A stretch of DNA of 64,000 nt from Bradyrhizobium sp. 170 (GCF_023101085.1 NZ_CP064703.1:3906001-3970000); one strand, 5' to 3'; positions 26,673 through 35,759 are shown, counted from the first letter of the stretch. Notes: generated by a model from the sequence alone, not told the origin. Made by a program: numbers and translations.

Positions 26673-26957
26673 CTGGCCTCGATCTCTTGCAGCTTCTGAC
26701 GGGGTGAGGGGGCCGGCGGCCCCGAACCTTTCGGCGGGCGCGCCGACCTTATAAGGCCGGAGCATTGCCGCCAAGTTTGCTTGGGCAAGGTTGCCTGGAA
26801 TGGCACGCCTGCGGCAGCTAACGCGAGTCCGGAGCGACATCGCAACCGTCGGGATTCATCATTAAAGACACGCCGCGAGCGAATTGAATGCGTCGTCGTG
26901 CATTTCACTTGACGCGCAGCCGCGCGTGATTTGAAGATATCGTGCGGGGGTTGAATC

Positions 26958-27893
26958 ATGTTGGTTCAGGCGAGTCAGGGTCAGTTCGGTTCGGCGCACG
27001 TCGTCGTGCTCGGCAACGAGAAGGGCGGGTCGGGAAAATCCACCTCCGCTCTGCATATCGCCGTTGCCCTGATGAAGGCCGGACAGCGTGTCGCCACCAT
27101 CGATCTCGACTGCCGCCAGCAGAGTTTCACCCGCTACATCGCCAACCGGAGCGCGTGGGCGCGCCGCACCGGTCTCGACCTCGAAATCCCCGTGCACTAC
27201 TGCGTCAAGCTCGGCGAGACGATGCAGATCGCCGACAATGAAAATTCCGAGTTCCAGCAGTTCATGGAGGCGGTGAGCGCCATCGAGCGCGCCTTCGATT
27301 TCATCGTGATCGATACGCCGGGTTCCGACTCCTATCTGATGCGTCTGGCGCATTCGATGGCCGATACGCTGGTGACCCCGATCAACGACAGCTTCCTCGA
27401 TTTCGACGTGCTCGGCACCGTCGATCCCGCGACCTATTCGGTGACCGGCGAGAGCCATTATGCGGAGATGGTGCGCGACGTCAGGCGCAAGCGCCGCCAG
27501 ATCGACGGCGCCACCACCGACTGGATCGTGGTGCGCAACCGCCTGTCGATGATCGGCTCGCGCAACAAGCAGCTCGTCGCCGACAGCCTGAAGGACCTTT
27601 CGCTGCGGCTCGGCTTCCGTTCGATCGACGGATTTGCCGAGCGGGTGGTCTACCGCGAGTTCTTCCCGCGCGGACTGACGGCGCTGGACGACATCGACGA
27701 GGCGACGCTGGGAACCCGGCCGAGCATGGGCCATGTCACGGCGCGCGAGGAAGTGACCAGCCTGTTGCGTCAGTTGAAGCTGCCGCTCGACGAACGCGGC
27801 CGCCGCCGGGCCGCGAACCGCGCCGAATGGTTCACCCAGGTCGACAAGCCGCTCGAAGTCCACGACATCATCGGCGACATCATCAGCGCCTGA
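26958..27893 (+). CDS. mipZ: MipZ, division-plane positioning ATPase
   Basis: ParA/MinD-superfamily ATPase of 311 residues that forms gradients from ParB at the poles and inhibits FtsZ, restricting division to mid-cell in alphaproteobacteria. The deviant Walker A KGGSGKST is at 22-29, with IDLDCRQQSFTRYI and FDFIVIDTPGSDS following. The final residues (LEVHDIIGDIISA) are also typical. A purine-rich GGGGG precedes the ATG. Confidence 0.93.
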   Translation: MLVQASQGQFGSAHVVVLGNEKGGSGKSTSALHIAVALMKAGQRVATIDLDCRQQSFTRYIANRSAWARRTGLDLEIPVHYCVKLGETMQIADNENSEFQQFMEAVSAIERAFDFIVIDTPGSDSYLMRLAHSMADTLVTPINDSFLDFDVLGTVDPATYSVTGESHYAEMVRDVRRKRRQIDGATTDWIVVRNRLSMIGSRNKQLVADSLKDLSLRLGFRSIDGFAERVVYREFFPRGLTALDDIDEATLGTRPSMGHVTAREEVTSLLRQLKLPLDERGRRRAANRAEWFTQVDKPLEVHDIIGDIISA

Positions 27894-27937
27894 GCCTTGA
27901 TCCGCGCCTGAGCCTCAATCTGCGCCTGAGCTTTGGC

Positions 27938-29020
27938 CTATCGCGGCTCTATCACCGTCATTTTGAAAGGACCGCTGTTGGCGGCGGCATGCGCAACCGC
28001 TTCGTTGGCGCGGTCGAGTCCGAAGGCCGCGATCTCGAAATGATCGAGATCGACCAGGCCTGAGCGGATCAGGCCGGCCATCAGGGTGGCCGCATGCGGC
28101 GGGTACATCCATTGCCCGCGCAGCGTGATGCAGTTTCGCATCATCCACGGGTAGGGCAGCTCGAGGCCGGCGCCGCCTTGCATGCCGACGCCGCCCATCA
28201 GCACCACCCGCCCGTACGGCCGCACCGCCAGGATGGCGGTCCGCACCTGCACGGCATTGGCCGCGGGCGGGAGGATGTCGAGCACGCAGTCGATCGGGCC
28301 GGGCGCCGCCTGCAGGATGTGCGCGCGATCGTCAGCCTCGTGACCGCGCATCGGCACGGTCCGGACGCGGGCGCCGAACCGCTGCGTCAGTTCGGCCAGC
28401 GCCCGCTCGTTCCGCCCGGTTGCGACCACGCACTGCGCGCCCATCCCCAACGCGACGGCAACCGCGGCGCTGCCAAAGCTGCCGGTGGCGCCGTTGACCA
28501 GCGCGATCTCTCCGGCTTGCAGTTGCGCGGCGAGGAACCCGCCATAGGGCACGAGCAGCGTGCCGAGCGCGCACCAGCGGCCTGCGTCCTTCTCTTCGAT
28601 GTCGCCGATCGAAACCGCGTTTTCCGTCGGCAGCCGCATTTGTTCGGCCCAGGCGCCGTCGTGGAAATACCGTTGCAGGCGCAGGCCTCCCTCGCTGCCG
28701 GCGGTGAGGCCCTGCAGGGCGATGTCGGGCGATAGCGCATTGTCGCGCGAGCGCACGGTCGGATCGCAATAGACCCAATCGCCGGGACGAAGCCGGGTTG
28801 CATCGGGGCCGGTGGCGCGGACGCGGCCGATCGCGCCGGGGCCGGGCACCACAGGCAGTTCCAGCAGGTATTTTCGCTCCCCGCTGAGGACCTCGTTGGC
28901 GTAGGCCAGCACGCGGCTCGCCACGACGTCGACAATGACCTCGCCGGTGCCAAGAAGCGGGTCGGGGCGGGTCTCGATCGCAAGCGGCGATCCGAACGCA
29001 TTCAGGACGGCAGCCTTCAT
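27938..29020 (-). CDS. MDR-family (quinone oxidoreductase-like) dehydrogenase
   Basis: 360 residues, medium-chain dehydrogenase/reductase fold: N-terminal GroES-like domain (about 1-130) and a Rossmann domain with a VNGATGSFGSAAVAVALGMGAQCV nucleotide loop near 175-200. Catalytic-zinc ligands typical of alcohol dehydrogenases are not evident, so it may be zinc-independent like quinone oxidoreductases. It is divergent from an XRE/MmyB regulator, which often controls a neighbouring oxidoreductase. Confidence 0.88.
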   Translation of the reverse strand: MKAAVLNAFGSPLAIETRPDPLLGTGEVIVDVVASRVLAYANEVLSGERKYLLELPVVPGPGAIGRVRATGPDATRLRPGDWVYCDPTVRSRDNALSPDIALQGLTAGSEGGLRLQRYFHDGAWAEQMRLPTENAVSIGDIEEKDAGRWCALGTLLVPYGGFLAAQLQAGEIALVNGATGSFGSAAVAVALGMGAQCVVATGRNERALAELTQRFGARVRTVPMRGHEADDRAHILQAAPGPIDCVLDILPPAANAVQVRTAILAVRPYGRVVLMGGVGMQGGAGLELPYPWMMRNCITLRGQWMYPPHAATLMAGLIRSGLVDLDHFEIAAFGLDRANEAVAHAAANSGPFKMTVIEPR

Positions 29021-29126
29021 GGGGTCTCCTCATTTCGATGAAGCCGCATTCTCGCGAGCCTTCATGGGGCCAACAAGACCTGGTATTATCCTAGGACTGC
29101 AAGACCCCTTTTGAGGCACGGCGCGC

Positions 29127-29912
29127 ATGGCGGCATCAGGCACGAATTCGAGGCAAAGCGAACTCGGCGACTTCCTGCGGTCGCGACGGCAGAAGCTGAT
29201 GCCGAAGGCGGTCGGCGTGCCGGTGGGCCGGCGGCGGCGCACGCCCGGCCTGCGGCGGGAGGAGGTGGCCGAGCTCGCCGGCATCGGCGTCGACTGGTAC
29301 ATCCGCCTCGAGCAGGGGCGATCCGTCAGCCCGTCGGCTGCGACGATCGACGCATTGGCGCGCGCGTTGCGGCTGACCAAGGCCGAACACCGGCATCTGA
29401 CGGAGCTGACGCAAAATGCCGACCGGCGCCCCTTCGTCCGCGAGACCGTACCTCCGGCGATCCGGCGCACGGTCGAACAGCTCAATTTGCCGGCCTATGT
29501 CACCGGACGGCGTTGGGACATTCTCGCCTGGAATGCGGCCGCGGAAGAAATCTTTGCGTTCAGCCGGCTGGCGGAAGCCGATCGCAACAGCCTGCTGTCG
29601 GTTCTGACCAACCCCGCGACGCGGCGGCTGTTCGGCGCATCATGGGCTGATGAGGCCCGACGCATCGTCGCCCAATTTCGCGCGACGCATGACCTGTGGG
29701 CCGGCGATCCCGCCTTCCGCGACCTGCTGGCGCGTCTGCGCGAAGGCTGTCCCGAATTTGCAGGCTGGTGGGAGGCCCACGACGTCAGCGGTGTCGCGGC
29801 AGGACGGAAATCCTTGACCCATCCCAAGAAGGGCCGGCTCAAACTGGAGTATGCGAGCTTCCAGGCCAATGACGACCCGGCGTTGAAGCTCGTTATCTAC
29901 ACGACGGTCTAA
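29127..29912 (+). CDS. XRE regulator with MmyB-like ligand-binding domain
   Basis: 261 residues. An HTH at about 10-80 (RTPGLRREEVAELAGIGVDWYIRLEQGR) is followed by the MmyB-like domain (about 105-260), with AYVTGRRWDILAWNAAAEEIF and a typical LKLEYASFQANDDP end. Members bind lipophilic ligands and regulate adjacent dehydrogenases or reductases. The 106-bp gap to the divergent MDR gene should hold both promoters and its operator. Confidence 0.92.
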   Translation: MAASGTNSRQSELGDFLRSRRQKLMPKAVGVPVGRRRRTPGLRREEVAELAGIGVDWYIRLEQGRSVSPSAATIDALARALRLTKAEHRHLTELTQNADRRPFVRETVPPAIRRTVEQLNLPAYVTGRRWDILAWNAAAEEIFAFSRLAEADRNSLLSVLTNPATRRLFGASWADEARRIVAQFRATHDLWAGDPAFRDLLARLREGCPEFAGWWEAHDVSGVAAGRKSLTHPKKGRLKLEYASFQANDDPALKLVIYTTV

Positions 29913-29952
29913 GTTTCGGGGATTGCGGTATTTGCGCACCCGTGGGCCGGTA

Positions 29953-29985
29953 GGTTCCCGGGAACCAAGCCTGCAGCATCACGTT
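29953..29985 (+). promoter_or_regulatory. EcfG-like stress promoter overlapping a palindrome
   Basis: The palindrome GGTTCCCGGGAACC (29953-29966) supplies GGAAC at 29961-29965, and CGTT follows after exactly 16 bases at 29982-29985. This equals the GGAAC-N16/17-CGTT consensus for the EcfG/PhyR general stress sigma factor of rhizobia. The next gene downstream on this strand is the alpha/beta hydrolase. Match by eye only. Confidence 0.5.
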
Positions 29986-30086
29986 TTCCTTAGACTTTTA
30001 TCTAGTGCTCGAACCAAAGCTTGATTGGAGGCGTCGTAAGGAAAGACGGGTCGAATTTGTGGGGATTGCGCGGCTGCACAATGGAT

Positions 30087-30101
30087 AGGTGCATCGCACA
30101 A
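30087..30101. promoter_or_regulatory. PhaR-like site, partial copy of the phasin operator
   Basis: AGGTGC-ATC-GCACAA; the right arm and the GTGC of the left arm match the TTGTGC-N3-GCACAA sites at the phasin promoter (37896-37940). It lies about 130 bp upstream of the hydrolase start. A PhaR-type binder is inferred from the phasin link. Confidence 0.4.
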
Positions 30102-30134
30102 TGATCAGGCGGTCAACACACAACATTTGGCCTT

Positions 30135-30156
30135 TATGTCACGCCATCGTGACATA
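30135..30156. promoter_or_regulatory. Perfect 9-bp inverted repeat, probable operator
   Basis: Arms TATGTCACG and CGTGACATA around a CCAT spacer, 22 bp in all, about 70 bp upstream of the hydrolase start. The symmetry is typical of a dimeric repressor or activator site. No divergent regulator is present, so the binder is probably encoded elsewhere. Confidence 0.55.
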
Positions 30157-30227
30157 TATCATCAACAAGGGACCGAAGAGTCTCAAACAGGGTTGGCCCC
30201 TAGCGGGGCGCGAGGACGAAGACGAAC

Positions 30228-31124
30228 ATGAAACGTGGAATTCTCGTTCTGCTTTCACTCTCCGTGCTGGTCGCTGTCGCGTATTTCACCGCGAGCAAGT
30301 GGGCGATCCGGCACGAGACCATTGCGTTTCATGATCCCGACCGCGACAACCGTCTGGTGGCAGTCAACGTCGCCATTCGCCGCGACAAGGAAATGCAGGC
30401 CAATGCCGGCTTGATCAAGCTGCCGGTTGCAATCCTCAATCACGGCAACACCGTCAAGCACACCGAGTACTCATTCCTCTCCAACATTTTTGCTGCGCGC
30501 GGCTACCTCGCCATCAGCCCGCAGCATGACCTGCCGACCGATCCGCCAATGGTTACCAAGGTCGGTGAGCTCTATGTCGGCCGTCTGCCGCAGATTCAGC
30601 GCGGCGTTGCCAACATCCATTTCGCCATCCACGAAATGAAGAAGGTTCAGCCCAACGCCGACTATGAGAAGGTGACGATGGTCGGCCATTCGATGGGCGG
30701 CGACATCACGATGTATTTCGCCAAGGAGTATCCCGACGAGATCAAGAAGGTCGTGACGCTGGACAATCTGCGCGTGCCGTTCCTGACCGACGGCAAGTTC
30801 AAGATCCTGTCGTTCCGTTCCAAGGATACGCACTTCAAGGCCGACCCCGGCGTGGTGCCTGACGACGAGCAGTGCGAGCAGTCCGGGATCACGGTCGTGA
30901 ACACCGGCTTCCAGCATAACGACATGCGCGACACCGGGCCTGACGCCGCCAAATCCTCGATCCAGTCGATGCTCGACAAGTTCCTCGACGAGTCCGACAA
31001 GAGCGGCGCATTGAAGCCCGTGCCGACCAAGGTGCCGGACATCCTGACCAGCAGCCCGGGTCCGGTGCCGCTGTCCGTCCCGTTGGCCAGCAATCCGACG
31101 CCGAACAAGCCGGTTACGAACTAG
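30228..31124 (+). CDS. Alpha/beta hydrolase, exported or membrane-anchored
   Basis: 298 residues. It starts with MKRG and a hydrophobic segment (about 4-22), so it is a signal peptide or anchor. The nucleophile elbow GHSMGG is at 153-158 with Ser155; NHGNTVKHTEYSFLSN and YLAISPQHD correspond to the early strands of the fold. The C-terminal 45 residues are Pro-rich. It resembles dienelactone/PAF-acetylhydrolase-like enzymes; substrate unknown. Its promoter shares a motif with the phasin gene, which may link it to polyhydroxybutyrate metabolism, but that is inference. Confidence 0.82.
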   Translation: MKRGILVLLSLSVLVAVAYFTASKWAIRHETIAFHDPDRDNRLVAVNVAIRRDKEMQANAGLIKLPVAILNHGNTVKHTEYSFLSNIFAARGYLAISPQHDLPTDPPMVTKVGELYVGRLPQIQRGVANIHFAIHEMKKVQPNADYEKVTMVGHSMGGDITMYFAKEYPDEIKKVVTLDNLRVPFLTDGKFKILSFRSKDTHFKADPGVVPDDEQCEQSGITVVNTGFQHNDMRDTGPDAAKSSIQSMLDKFLDESDKSGALKPVPTKVPDILTSSPGPVPLSVPLASNPTPNKPVTN

Positions 31125-31214
31125 GCGGCCGGCCGGTCGTCCTGCGTCTGCGGCTGCATTGACCGCCGCCGGCCGCCGTCCCACATAGAGCTTGCTGCTT
31201 ACAAGCGAGCGCTC

Positions 31215-31979
31215 ATGGCTGGCGAACCCACCAAACCGAAATCGACAGGCGATGTTGCGTCGGCAAAGGCCGAGGCGGCTAAGGGCGGCCCGTTGCCGCA
31301 GAGCAAGCCGTCGGCGTCGGACGATATCGCAGCCTTCGTGGCGAAAGCTCGCGCAATGTCGCCGCACCGAGCGGGCGCCAGGGGAAGGCTGGTGTTTGCG
31401 CTTGACGCCACCATGAGCCGGCAGCCGACCTGGGATATGGCCTGCGCGTTGCAGGCCGACATGTTTCGCGAGGCGGCTTCGCTCGGCAGCCTCGATATAA
31501 GGCTGGTCTATTACCGCGGCTTCAATGAATGCCGCGCCACCGGCTGGATCTCCGATTCCGCGCAACTGGCGAGGTTGATGGGCAAGATCGATTGCCAGGG
31601 CGGCAATACCCAGATCGGCAAGGTGCTGTCGGAGGCGCGCCGCGAGGCGGTGGCGTCTGGCGTGCGCGCCCTGGTGTTCGTCGGCGACGCCATGGAGGAG
31701 GGGGTCGACGATCTCTGTGCCAAGGCCGGCGAGCTCGGCCTGCTCAAGGTGCCGGTGTTCATGTTTCAGGAAGGCCACGACGCCACAGCCGAGCAGGCGT
31801 TCCGCGAGATCGCGCGGCTCACCGGCGGCGCATGGTGCAGGTTCGATCCGGGCGCCGCGGCGCAGTTGCGCGAGCTCCTGCGCGCCGCCGCAGCCTATGC
31901 CGCCGGCGGGCGCGAAGCGCTGCTGGCGCTGTCGAAAACCGCAAGCGGCGCGGCCGCGCTGATCGGCCAGATGAAGTGA
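31215..31979 (+). CDS. VWA-domain protein
   Basis: 254 residues, cytoplasmic. The basic/Ala-rich N-terminus (about 1-50) precedes a von Willebrand A-like domain. FALDATMSRQPTWD supplies a MIDAS-like DxTxS, GGNTQIGKVLSEAR corresponds to the second metal loop and LVFVGDAMEE to the third. VWA proteins of this type resemble TerY-like scaffolds; partners are not identifiable here. The tail is Ala/Leu-rich. Confidence 0.82.
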   Translation: MAGEPTKPKSTGDVASAKAEAAKGGPLPQSKPSASDDIAAFVAKARAMSPHRAGARGRLVFALDATMSRQPTWDMACALQADMFREAASLGSLDIRLVYYRGFNECRATGWISDSAQLARLMGKIDCQGGNTQIGKVLSEARREAVASGVRALVFVGDAMEEGVDDLCAKAGELGLLKVPVFMFQEGHDATAEQAFREIARLTGGAWCRFDPGAAAQLRELLRAAAAYAAGGREALLALSKTASGAAALIGQMK

Positions 31980-32072
31980 TCTGCGCCGCCGTTTGCTGCA
32001 CGAGTGGCGACGCAGATCCTTGTTTAACGGCTGACGGTCGACTCCAGATCAACCGTTCAGCGGTCCCGCCCG

Positions 32073-34031
32073 TCAGAACACTACCTTGATGCCGCCGCTG
32101 ACGCCGAAATCATTGCCGTCGGACCGTGCAAAGGTGGTGACGGCGTTGACGGTGGCGCTGACATTGCCGGCAATCGCCGCTGCGATGCCGGCCGCCACCT
32201 TGCCATAGGTCTGGCTGCGGCCATCGATCACGGTCAGCACCGGCAACAGCGGCGTCGTCACCTGCGTCGTGATGAGCGTGCGGCCGGAGCCGATGAAGTC
32301 ATGCTCGGCGGTTAGATTCACGAACGGGCTGTAAATGCCATTGCCCATCACAAGCGGTGCGCGGAATTGCACGCCGGCACTCCCGGAGAGGTTCTCCAGC
32401 CTCTGCGCGTTGACGATGTTGGTGAGCAGAATGTCGCCGGTCTCGGTATATCCCGCGATTTGCGCGTTGGTGTAGGCGAGCCCGGCGATCGGACCAACGC
32501 GCAGCCATCCGGCGTCGAACAGGTAACCGGTCTTTCCGGCGAGCGTGAAGGTATCCGCATGGGTCGAACCGCGGATGGCGTCGATGATGCCCTGGCGGTC
32601 CGTGGCGTAAGCCTGGCGTCCATAGGCGAATAATCCGTCGGCAAACCAGTTGGCGCGGGTATAGGACGAGTAACCGCCGATCTGATACGCGTCGATGTTG
32701 TAGTGGGCGTTCTGAACCGCGAGGTTGACGTTCGGCTGCGAGTAACCGAACACCAATCCGGCGCGCAATTCGGGACTGACCTTGTACTCGACGCCGAGCG
32801 TGCCGCCGACCGAACGGTAGTCGTAGCTCGAGAGGAATGTCTGCGAGTCACGGCTGCCGCCGATATAGTTCACGTCACCGTAGACCGACCACCGGTTCTC
32901 CGCCACGGCGCGCGGCGGCGCCTTGGTCGGACCGTAGGCCGCCATGGCGTTCATCGCATTACCTATCGCGTAGGGTGTGAACGAGCGATACGCGTCGAGC
33001 CGGCCGAACACTGAGTTCGCAAAACCCGTGGCCATCGCCATCGCCACGTCGCCTTGCGGTGCGACCGTGAGCGGCGCGTCGATCTGGTTGGCCATGTAGC
33101 GGGCGATCAATGCAAAACCTGCGCTGGTGGGATGAATCGTGTCCCAATAGAAATAGCTGTTCTGAACGGTCGCCGAAGCCGCAAGGCAACCCGGAATCCC
33201 CAATGCGAACTGACAGCCGCTGGCGCTGGCGAAGCCATATTGCGCGGGATTGGCGGCTATCCGGGCCTGCAAGGTTTCGAAGTCAAACAGAAAGATGCGC
33301 GTGCCAGAACGGGCGGCAGGCGCGAGCTGTTGCTGGAGTTGTTGAAAGTAGGTTTGGGCCCATTGTTCGCGCTGCGCGAACGTCAGGGCCGGATCGCCGA
33401 AGGGGGCAGGGAAGTAGAACGGATTGCCGGGGCTGACCCAAGCGATGTTATGCGCGCCCAGCGCGATCAGTTGCTGAACGCCGGTCACCGCATTGGTGGC
33501 GGAGGTGGTCGCCAGCGCGCTGATCTGCGCGAGACTGTTGGCGCTGGTGAACTGGGCCTGATCGTTGCCGCCGATGGACAATGCGATGAGATCGCGCGAA
33601 CCAAATCGCTGGCCGCTCGCCGCAAAGGTTGCGACCTCCTGAGCAAATCCCGGCAACCCGGGAATCACATTGGTATTGCCGGTCTGCGCGCCGCCGACCG
33701 CGTAGTTCGTCAGCGTCGGCAGATTGTAGGTGGTCTGCAGCGAGTCCACGAAGTTCGTGCCGCCGCTGAAGCGGCAGGTCGGATAGGTCGGCGGGCCGGC
33801 GGGGCAGGGAAAGCCGAGCAGGCGGAACGCGCCTCCCGGTGCAGACCCGGTGTCGGCGTAACTGTCCCCAAAGCCGGTGATTGAGGTGAACGGCGTGTTT
33901 TGCGCGAGCAGCGGCGTATGAGCCCCTGCGGTCAGAATTGCGCTGAGGGCCGGCAAAAGCGCGTGCCGCAAACCTCTCCGAATGGCCGAAACGGGCTGTT
34001 GCCCGACAAATCGCTGTCCGCGTCTTCTCAT
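32073..34031 (-). CDS. Autotransporter with GDSL esterase passenger
   Basis: 652 residues. A long signal peptide (about 1-44) is followed by a GDSL/SGNH esterase passenger: GFGDSYADTGS holds the nucleophile Ser and the block II, III and V motifs are visible (GGNDQ, DTIHPTSAGF). A beta-barrel translocator occupies about 360-652 and ends in GIKVVF with the terminal aromatic residue. It is secreted by the type Va route to the cell surface and related to EstA/EstP-type esterases. Divergent from a MarR regulator through an inverted-repeat region. Confidence 0.93.
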   Translation of the reverse strand: MRRRGQRFVGQQPVSAIRRGLRHALLPALSAILTAGAHTPLLAQNTPFTSITGFGDSYADTGSAPGGAFRLLGFPCPAGPPTYPTCRFSGGTNFVDSLQTTYNLPTLTNYAVGGAQTGNTNVIPGLPGFAQEVATFAASGQRFGSRDLIALSIGGNDQAQFTSANSLAQISALATTSATNAVTGVQQLIALGAHNIAWVSPGNPFYFPAPFGDPALTFAQREQWAQTYFQQLQQQLAPAARSGTRIFLFDFETLQARIAANPAQYGFASASGCQFALGIPGCLAASATVQNSYFYWDTIHPTSAGFALIARYMANQIDAPLTVAPQGDVAMAMATGFANSVFGRLDAYRSFTPYAIGNAMNAMAAYGPTKAPPRAVAENRWSVYGDVNYIGGSRDSQTFLSSYDYRSVGGTLGVEYKVSPELRAGLVFGYSQPNVNLAVQNAHYNIDAYQIGGYSSYTRANWFADGLFAYGRQAYATDRQGIIDAIRGSTHADTFTLAGKTGYLFDAGWLRVGPIAGLAYTNAQIAGYTETGDILLTNIVNAQRLENLSGSAGVQFRAPLVMGNGIYSPFVNLTAEHDFIGSGRTLITTQVTTPLLPVLTVIDGRSQTYGKVAAGIAAAIAGNVSATVNAVTTFARSDGNDFGVSGGIKVVF

Positions 34032-34088
34032 TGTCCCCTCCCAGGATTGCCGTTTTCCGCCATATTGGCATTATTGTTCACATCGTGA

Positions 34089-34109
34089 ATTGTTCATGTC
34101 AAGAACAAT
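34089..34109. promoter_or_regulatory. Inverted repeat between esterase and MarR genes
   Basis: ATTGTTC and GAACAAT arms around a 7-base spacer; a further direct copy ATTGTTCA lies at 34073-34080. It is placed between the divergent starts at 34031 and 34183, where MarR-type proteins usually bind to control themselves and the divergent gene. Confidence 0.6.
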
Positions 34110-34182
34110 AACACAAAGGATTTGCGCTACCCAGGCAACCGGGCGATGAAGGAGGATCAGATCGATCGACGAGAGAATCAGC

Positions 34183-34719
34183 GTGTCCGATCAAACACTG
34201 CGCGCGTCGCGTCCGGCGCCCCGGCCGAAGAAGGCGCGAAGCGCCGACAGGAAACGGCGATCCGTTGTGCACGCGAATGGACCCAGTGCGCCCATCAGCC
34301 TGGCGCCGCTCAACGGACTTGCCGGTTATTTGATCCGGCAGGCCCAGCTATGGGTGTTCCAGGACTTCAACGAAACCCTGGCGCCATTGGATGTTCGGCC
34401 GGTCCAGTTTTCGATACTGACGTTGATCAGCGAGAATCCCGGTCTTTCCCAGATGGCGCTGTCGCGGGTTCTCGGCATCGTCCGATCCGGACTGGTGCCG
34501 CTGCTCGACAGCTTGGAGGGCCGCGGGCTGCTCAAGCGATCCGCGTCCATGACTGACCGACGGTCTCACGCCTTGTATCTGACCGCGGAGGGTAAGGCGT
34601 TGCTCGTTCGCGCCAACGCCTTGGTTCAGGAACACGAAGAGCGCCTGAGGCAAAAGGTCGGTCCGTCCGGTCACAAGCAATTGCTCAAGGTGCTGGAGGT
34701 GTTCGGGCGCAGCACCTAA
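34183..34719 (+). CDS. MarR family transcriptional regulator
   Basis: 178 residues from a GTG start. The basic N-terminal tail (about 1-35, KKARSADRKRRSV) is unusual for the family. The winged helix (about 65-130) is recognisable: GLSQMALSRVLGIVRSGLVPLLDSLEGRGLLKR followed by DRRSHALYLTAEGK. A C-terminal dimerisation helix follows. It probably regulates the divergent autotransporter esterase. Confidence 0.92.
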   Translation: MSDQTLRASRPAPRPKKARSADRKRRSVVHANGPSAPISLAPLNGLAGYLIRQAQLWVFQDFNETLAPLDVRPVQFSILTLISENPGLSQMALSRVLGIVRSGLVPLLDSLEGRGLLKRSASMTDRRSHALYLTAEGKALLVRANALVQEHEERLRQKVGPSGHKQLLKVLEVFGRST

Positions 34720-34778
34720 TGCCTGAACAGGCAATCGCCGACCATGATTTTTGCCGGCGGGCGGCCTATATTAGAGCC

Positions 34779-35504
34779 ATGCCAACCCTGATTGCCGGCG
34801 TCGTCGCCGTTGTCCTTCTCTACTTGCTGCTGCAGATGTTTCGTGCGGCCAACCCGGTCGTGCTTGCGCGCGGGATCAAGATCGCGGGCGGCGTGGTGGC
34901 GCTGGCGGTCGCGGCCTTTACCGGCCTGCGCGGCGAGCTTGCAATTGCAATCCCGCTTGGCATCTTCGGCGCCGGGCTGCTCGGCTGGTCGCCGTTCGGG
35001 CCGGGTAGCTTCAGCAATATCGGCGGGATCTTCGGCGGCGGCGCGCAACGTTCGTCGGGGCAGGCCTCGCGCGTCCGCTCGCAGTTTCTCGATATGAGCC
35101 TTGATCACGACAGCGGCGAATTGTCGGGCCAGATCGTGGACGGACCGAATGCCGGGCGCTCGCTCGGCGAATTCGACCTGCCGCAGTTGATCGCGATGAT
35201 CCCGGCCTTCGACGCCGAGAGCGTCGCGTTACTTGAAAGCTATCTTGACCGCCGGTTTCCCGCCTGGCGTCAGAACGCGCAAGGCGACACGGCAGGGGGG
35301 CAGCGCCGCGCGGCGGCGACCGGAAAAATGACGGACGAGGAGGCCTATCAGATCCTTGGCCTGCAGCCGGGGGCGGGGCGTGACGACATCAGCCGGGCGC
35401 ACCGCGCCCTGATGAAGAAACTGCATCCCGACCAGGGGGGCTCGACGTACCTCGCTGCCCGTGTAAACGAGGCCAAGGATACCCTTCTTCGCACGCATCT
35501 CTAG
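34779..35504 (+). CDS. J-domain membrane protein
   Basis: 241 residues. Two or three N-terminal helices (about 3-20, 29-45 and 48-65) precede a soluble part and a C-terminal J-domain (about 185-241) with the HPD motif in MKKLHPDQGGS. It is a Hsp70 co-chaperone at the membrane, of the DnaJ/Tim14-like type. The domain ends near the C-terminus, so it lacks the Gly/Phe and zinc regions of DnaJ. The start at 34779 fits the membrane segment best. Confidence 0.88.
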   Translation: MPTLIAGVVAVVLLYLLLQMFRAANPVVLARGIKIAGGVVALAVAAFTGLRGELAIAIPLGIFGAGLLGWSPFGPGSFSNIGGIFGGGAQRSSGQASRVRSQFLDMSLDHDSGELSGQIVDGPNAGRSLGEFDLPQLIAMIPAFDAESVALLESYLDRRFPAWRQNAQGDTAGGQRRAAATGKMTDEEAYQILGLQPGAGRDDISRAHRALMKKLHPDQGGSTYLAARVNEAKDTLLRTHL

Positions 35505-35704
35505 CTAACTCCGGCCCACGCCACCGACGCTACAAACCGAGAGTTGCTTCTGTTCTCTGACTAACGCCCCATATCGCCCGCCGTTGGTCGGCGTGGTCGA
35601 TCATTCATTGCCGGTAAACCTAACCGCAAATTCTTGACGAGAAGTTTTCGCAGGCCGCATTGGGCGTGATTGCGTGAGAGCCGCGGCCCACTGTGTTTAG
35701 AAAA

Positions 35705-35735
35705 CAACAAGGCCGGCGCTTGCGGCGCCGGCCTT
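35705..35735 (-). terminator. Intrinsic terminator of the carboxypeptidase gene
   Basis: On the minus strand a stem of 11 bp (AAGGCCGGCGC and complement, loop about 5) is followed by TTGTTGTTTTC. It lies 25 bp past the stop of the carboxypeptidase gene. Confidence 0.75.
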
Positions 35736-35759
35736 GCGAACTTCAACGGGAAGTCCGGA

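Larger units (their letters stand above)
29913..30227. other. Regulatory region upstream of the hydrolase
   Basis: 315 bp with no gene but several signals: the palindrome and EcfG-like promoter at 29953-29985, a TGC-N3-GCA site at 30087-30101, and a perfect inverted repeat at 30135-30156. The long leader suggests multi-input control. Confidence 0.6.

Noticed and set aside
30135..30156. Transcription terminator at the inverted repeat
   Set aside because: It is AT-rich with a 4-base spacer, has no T-run and lies just upstream of a gene, so an operator is more plausible.
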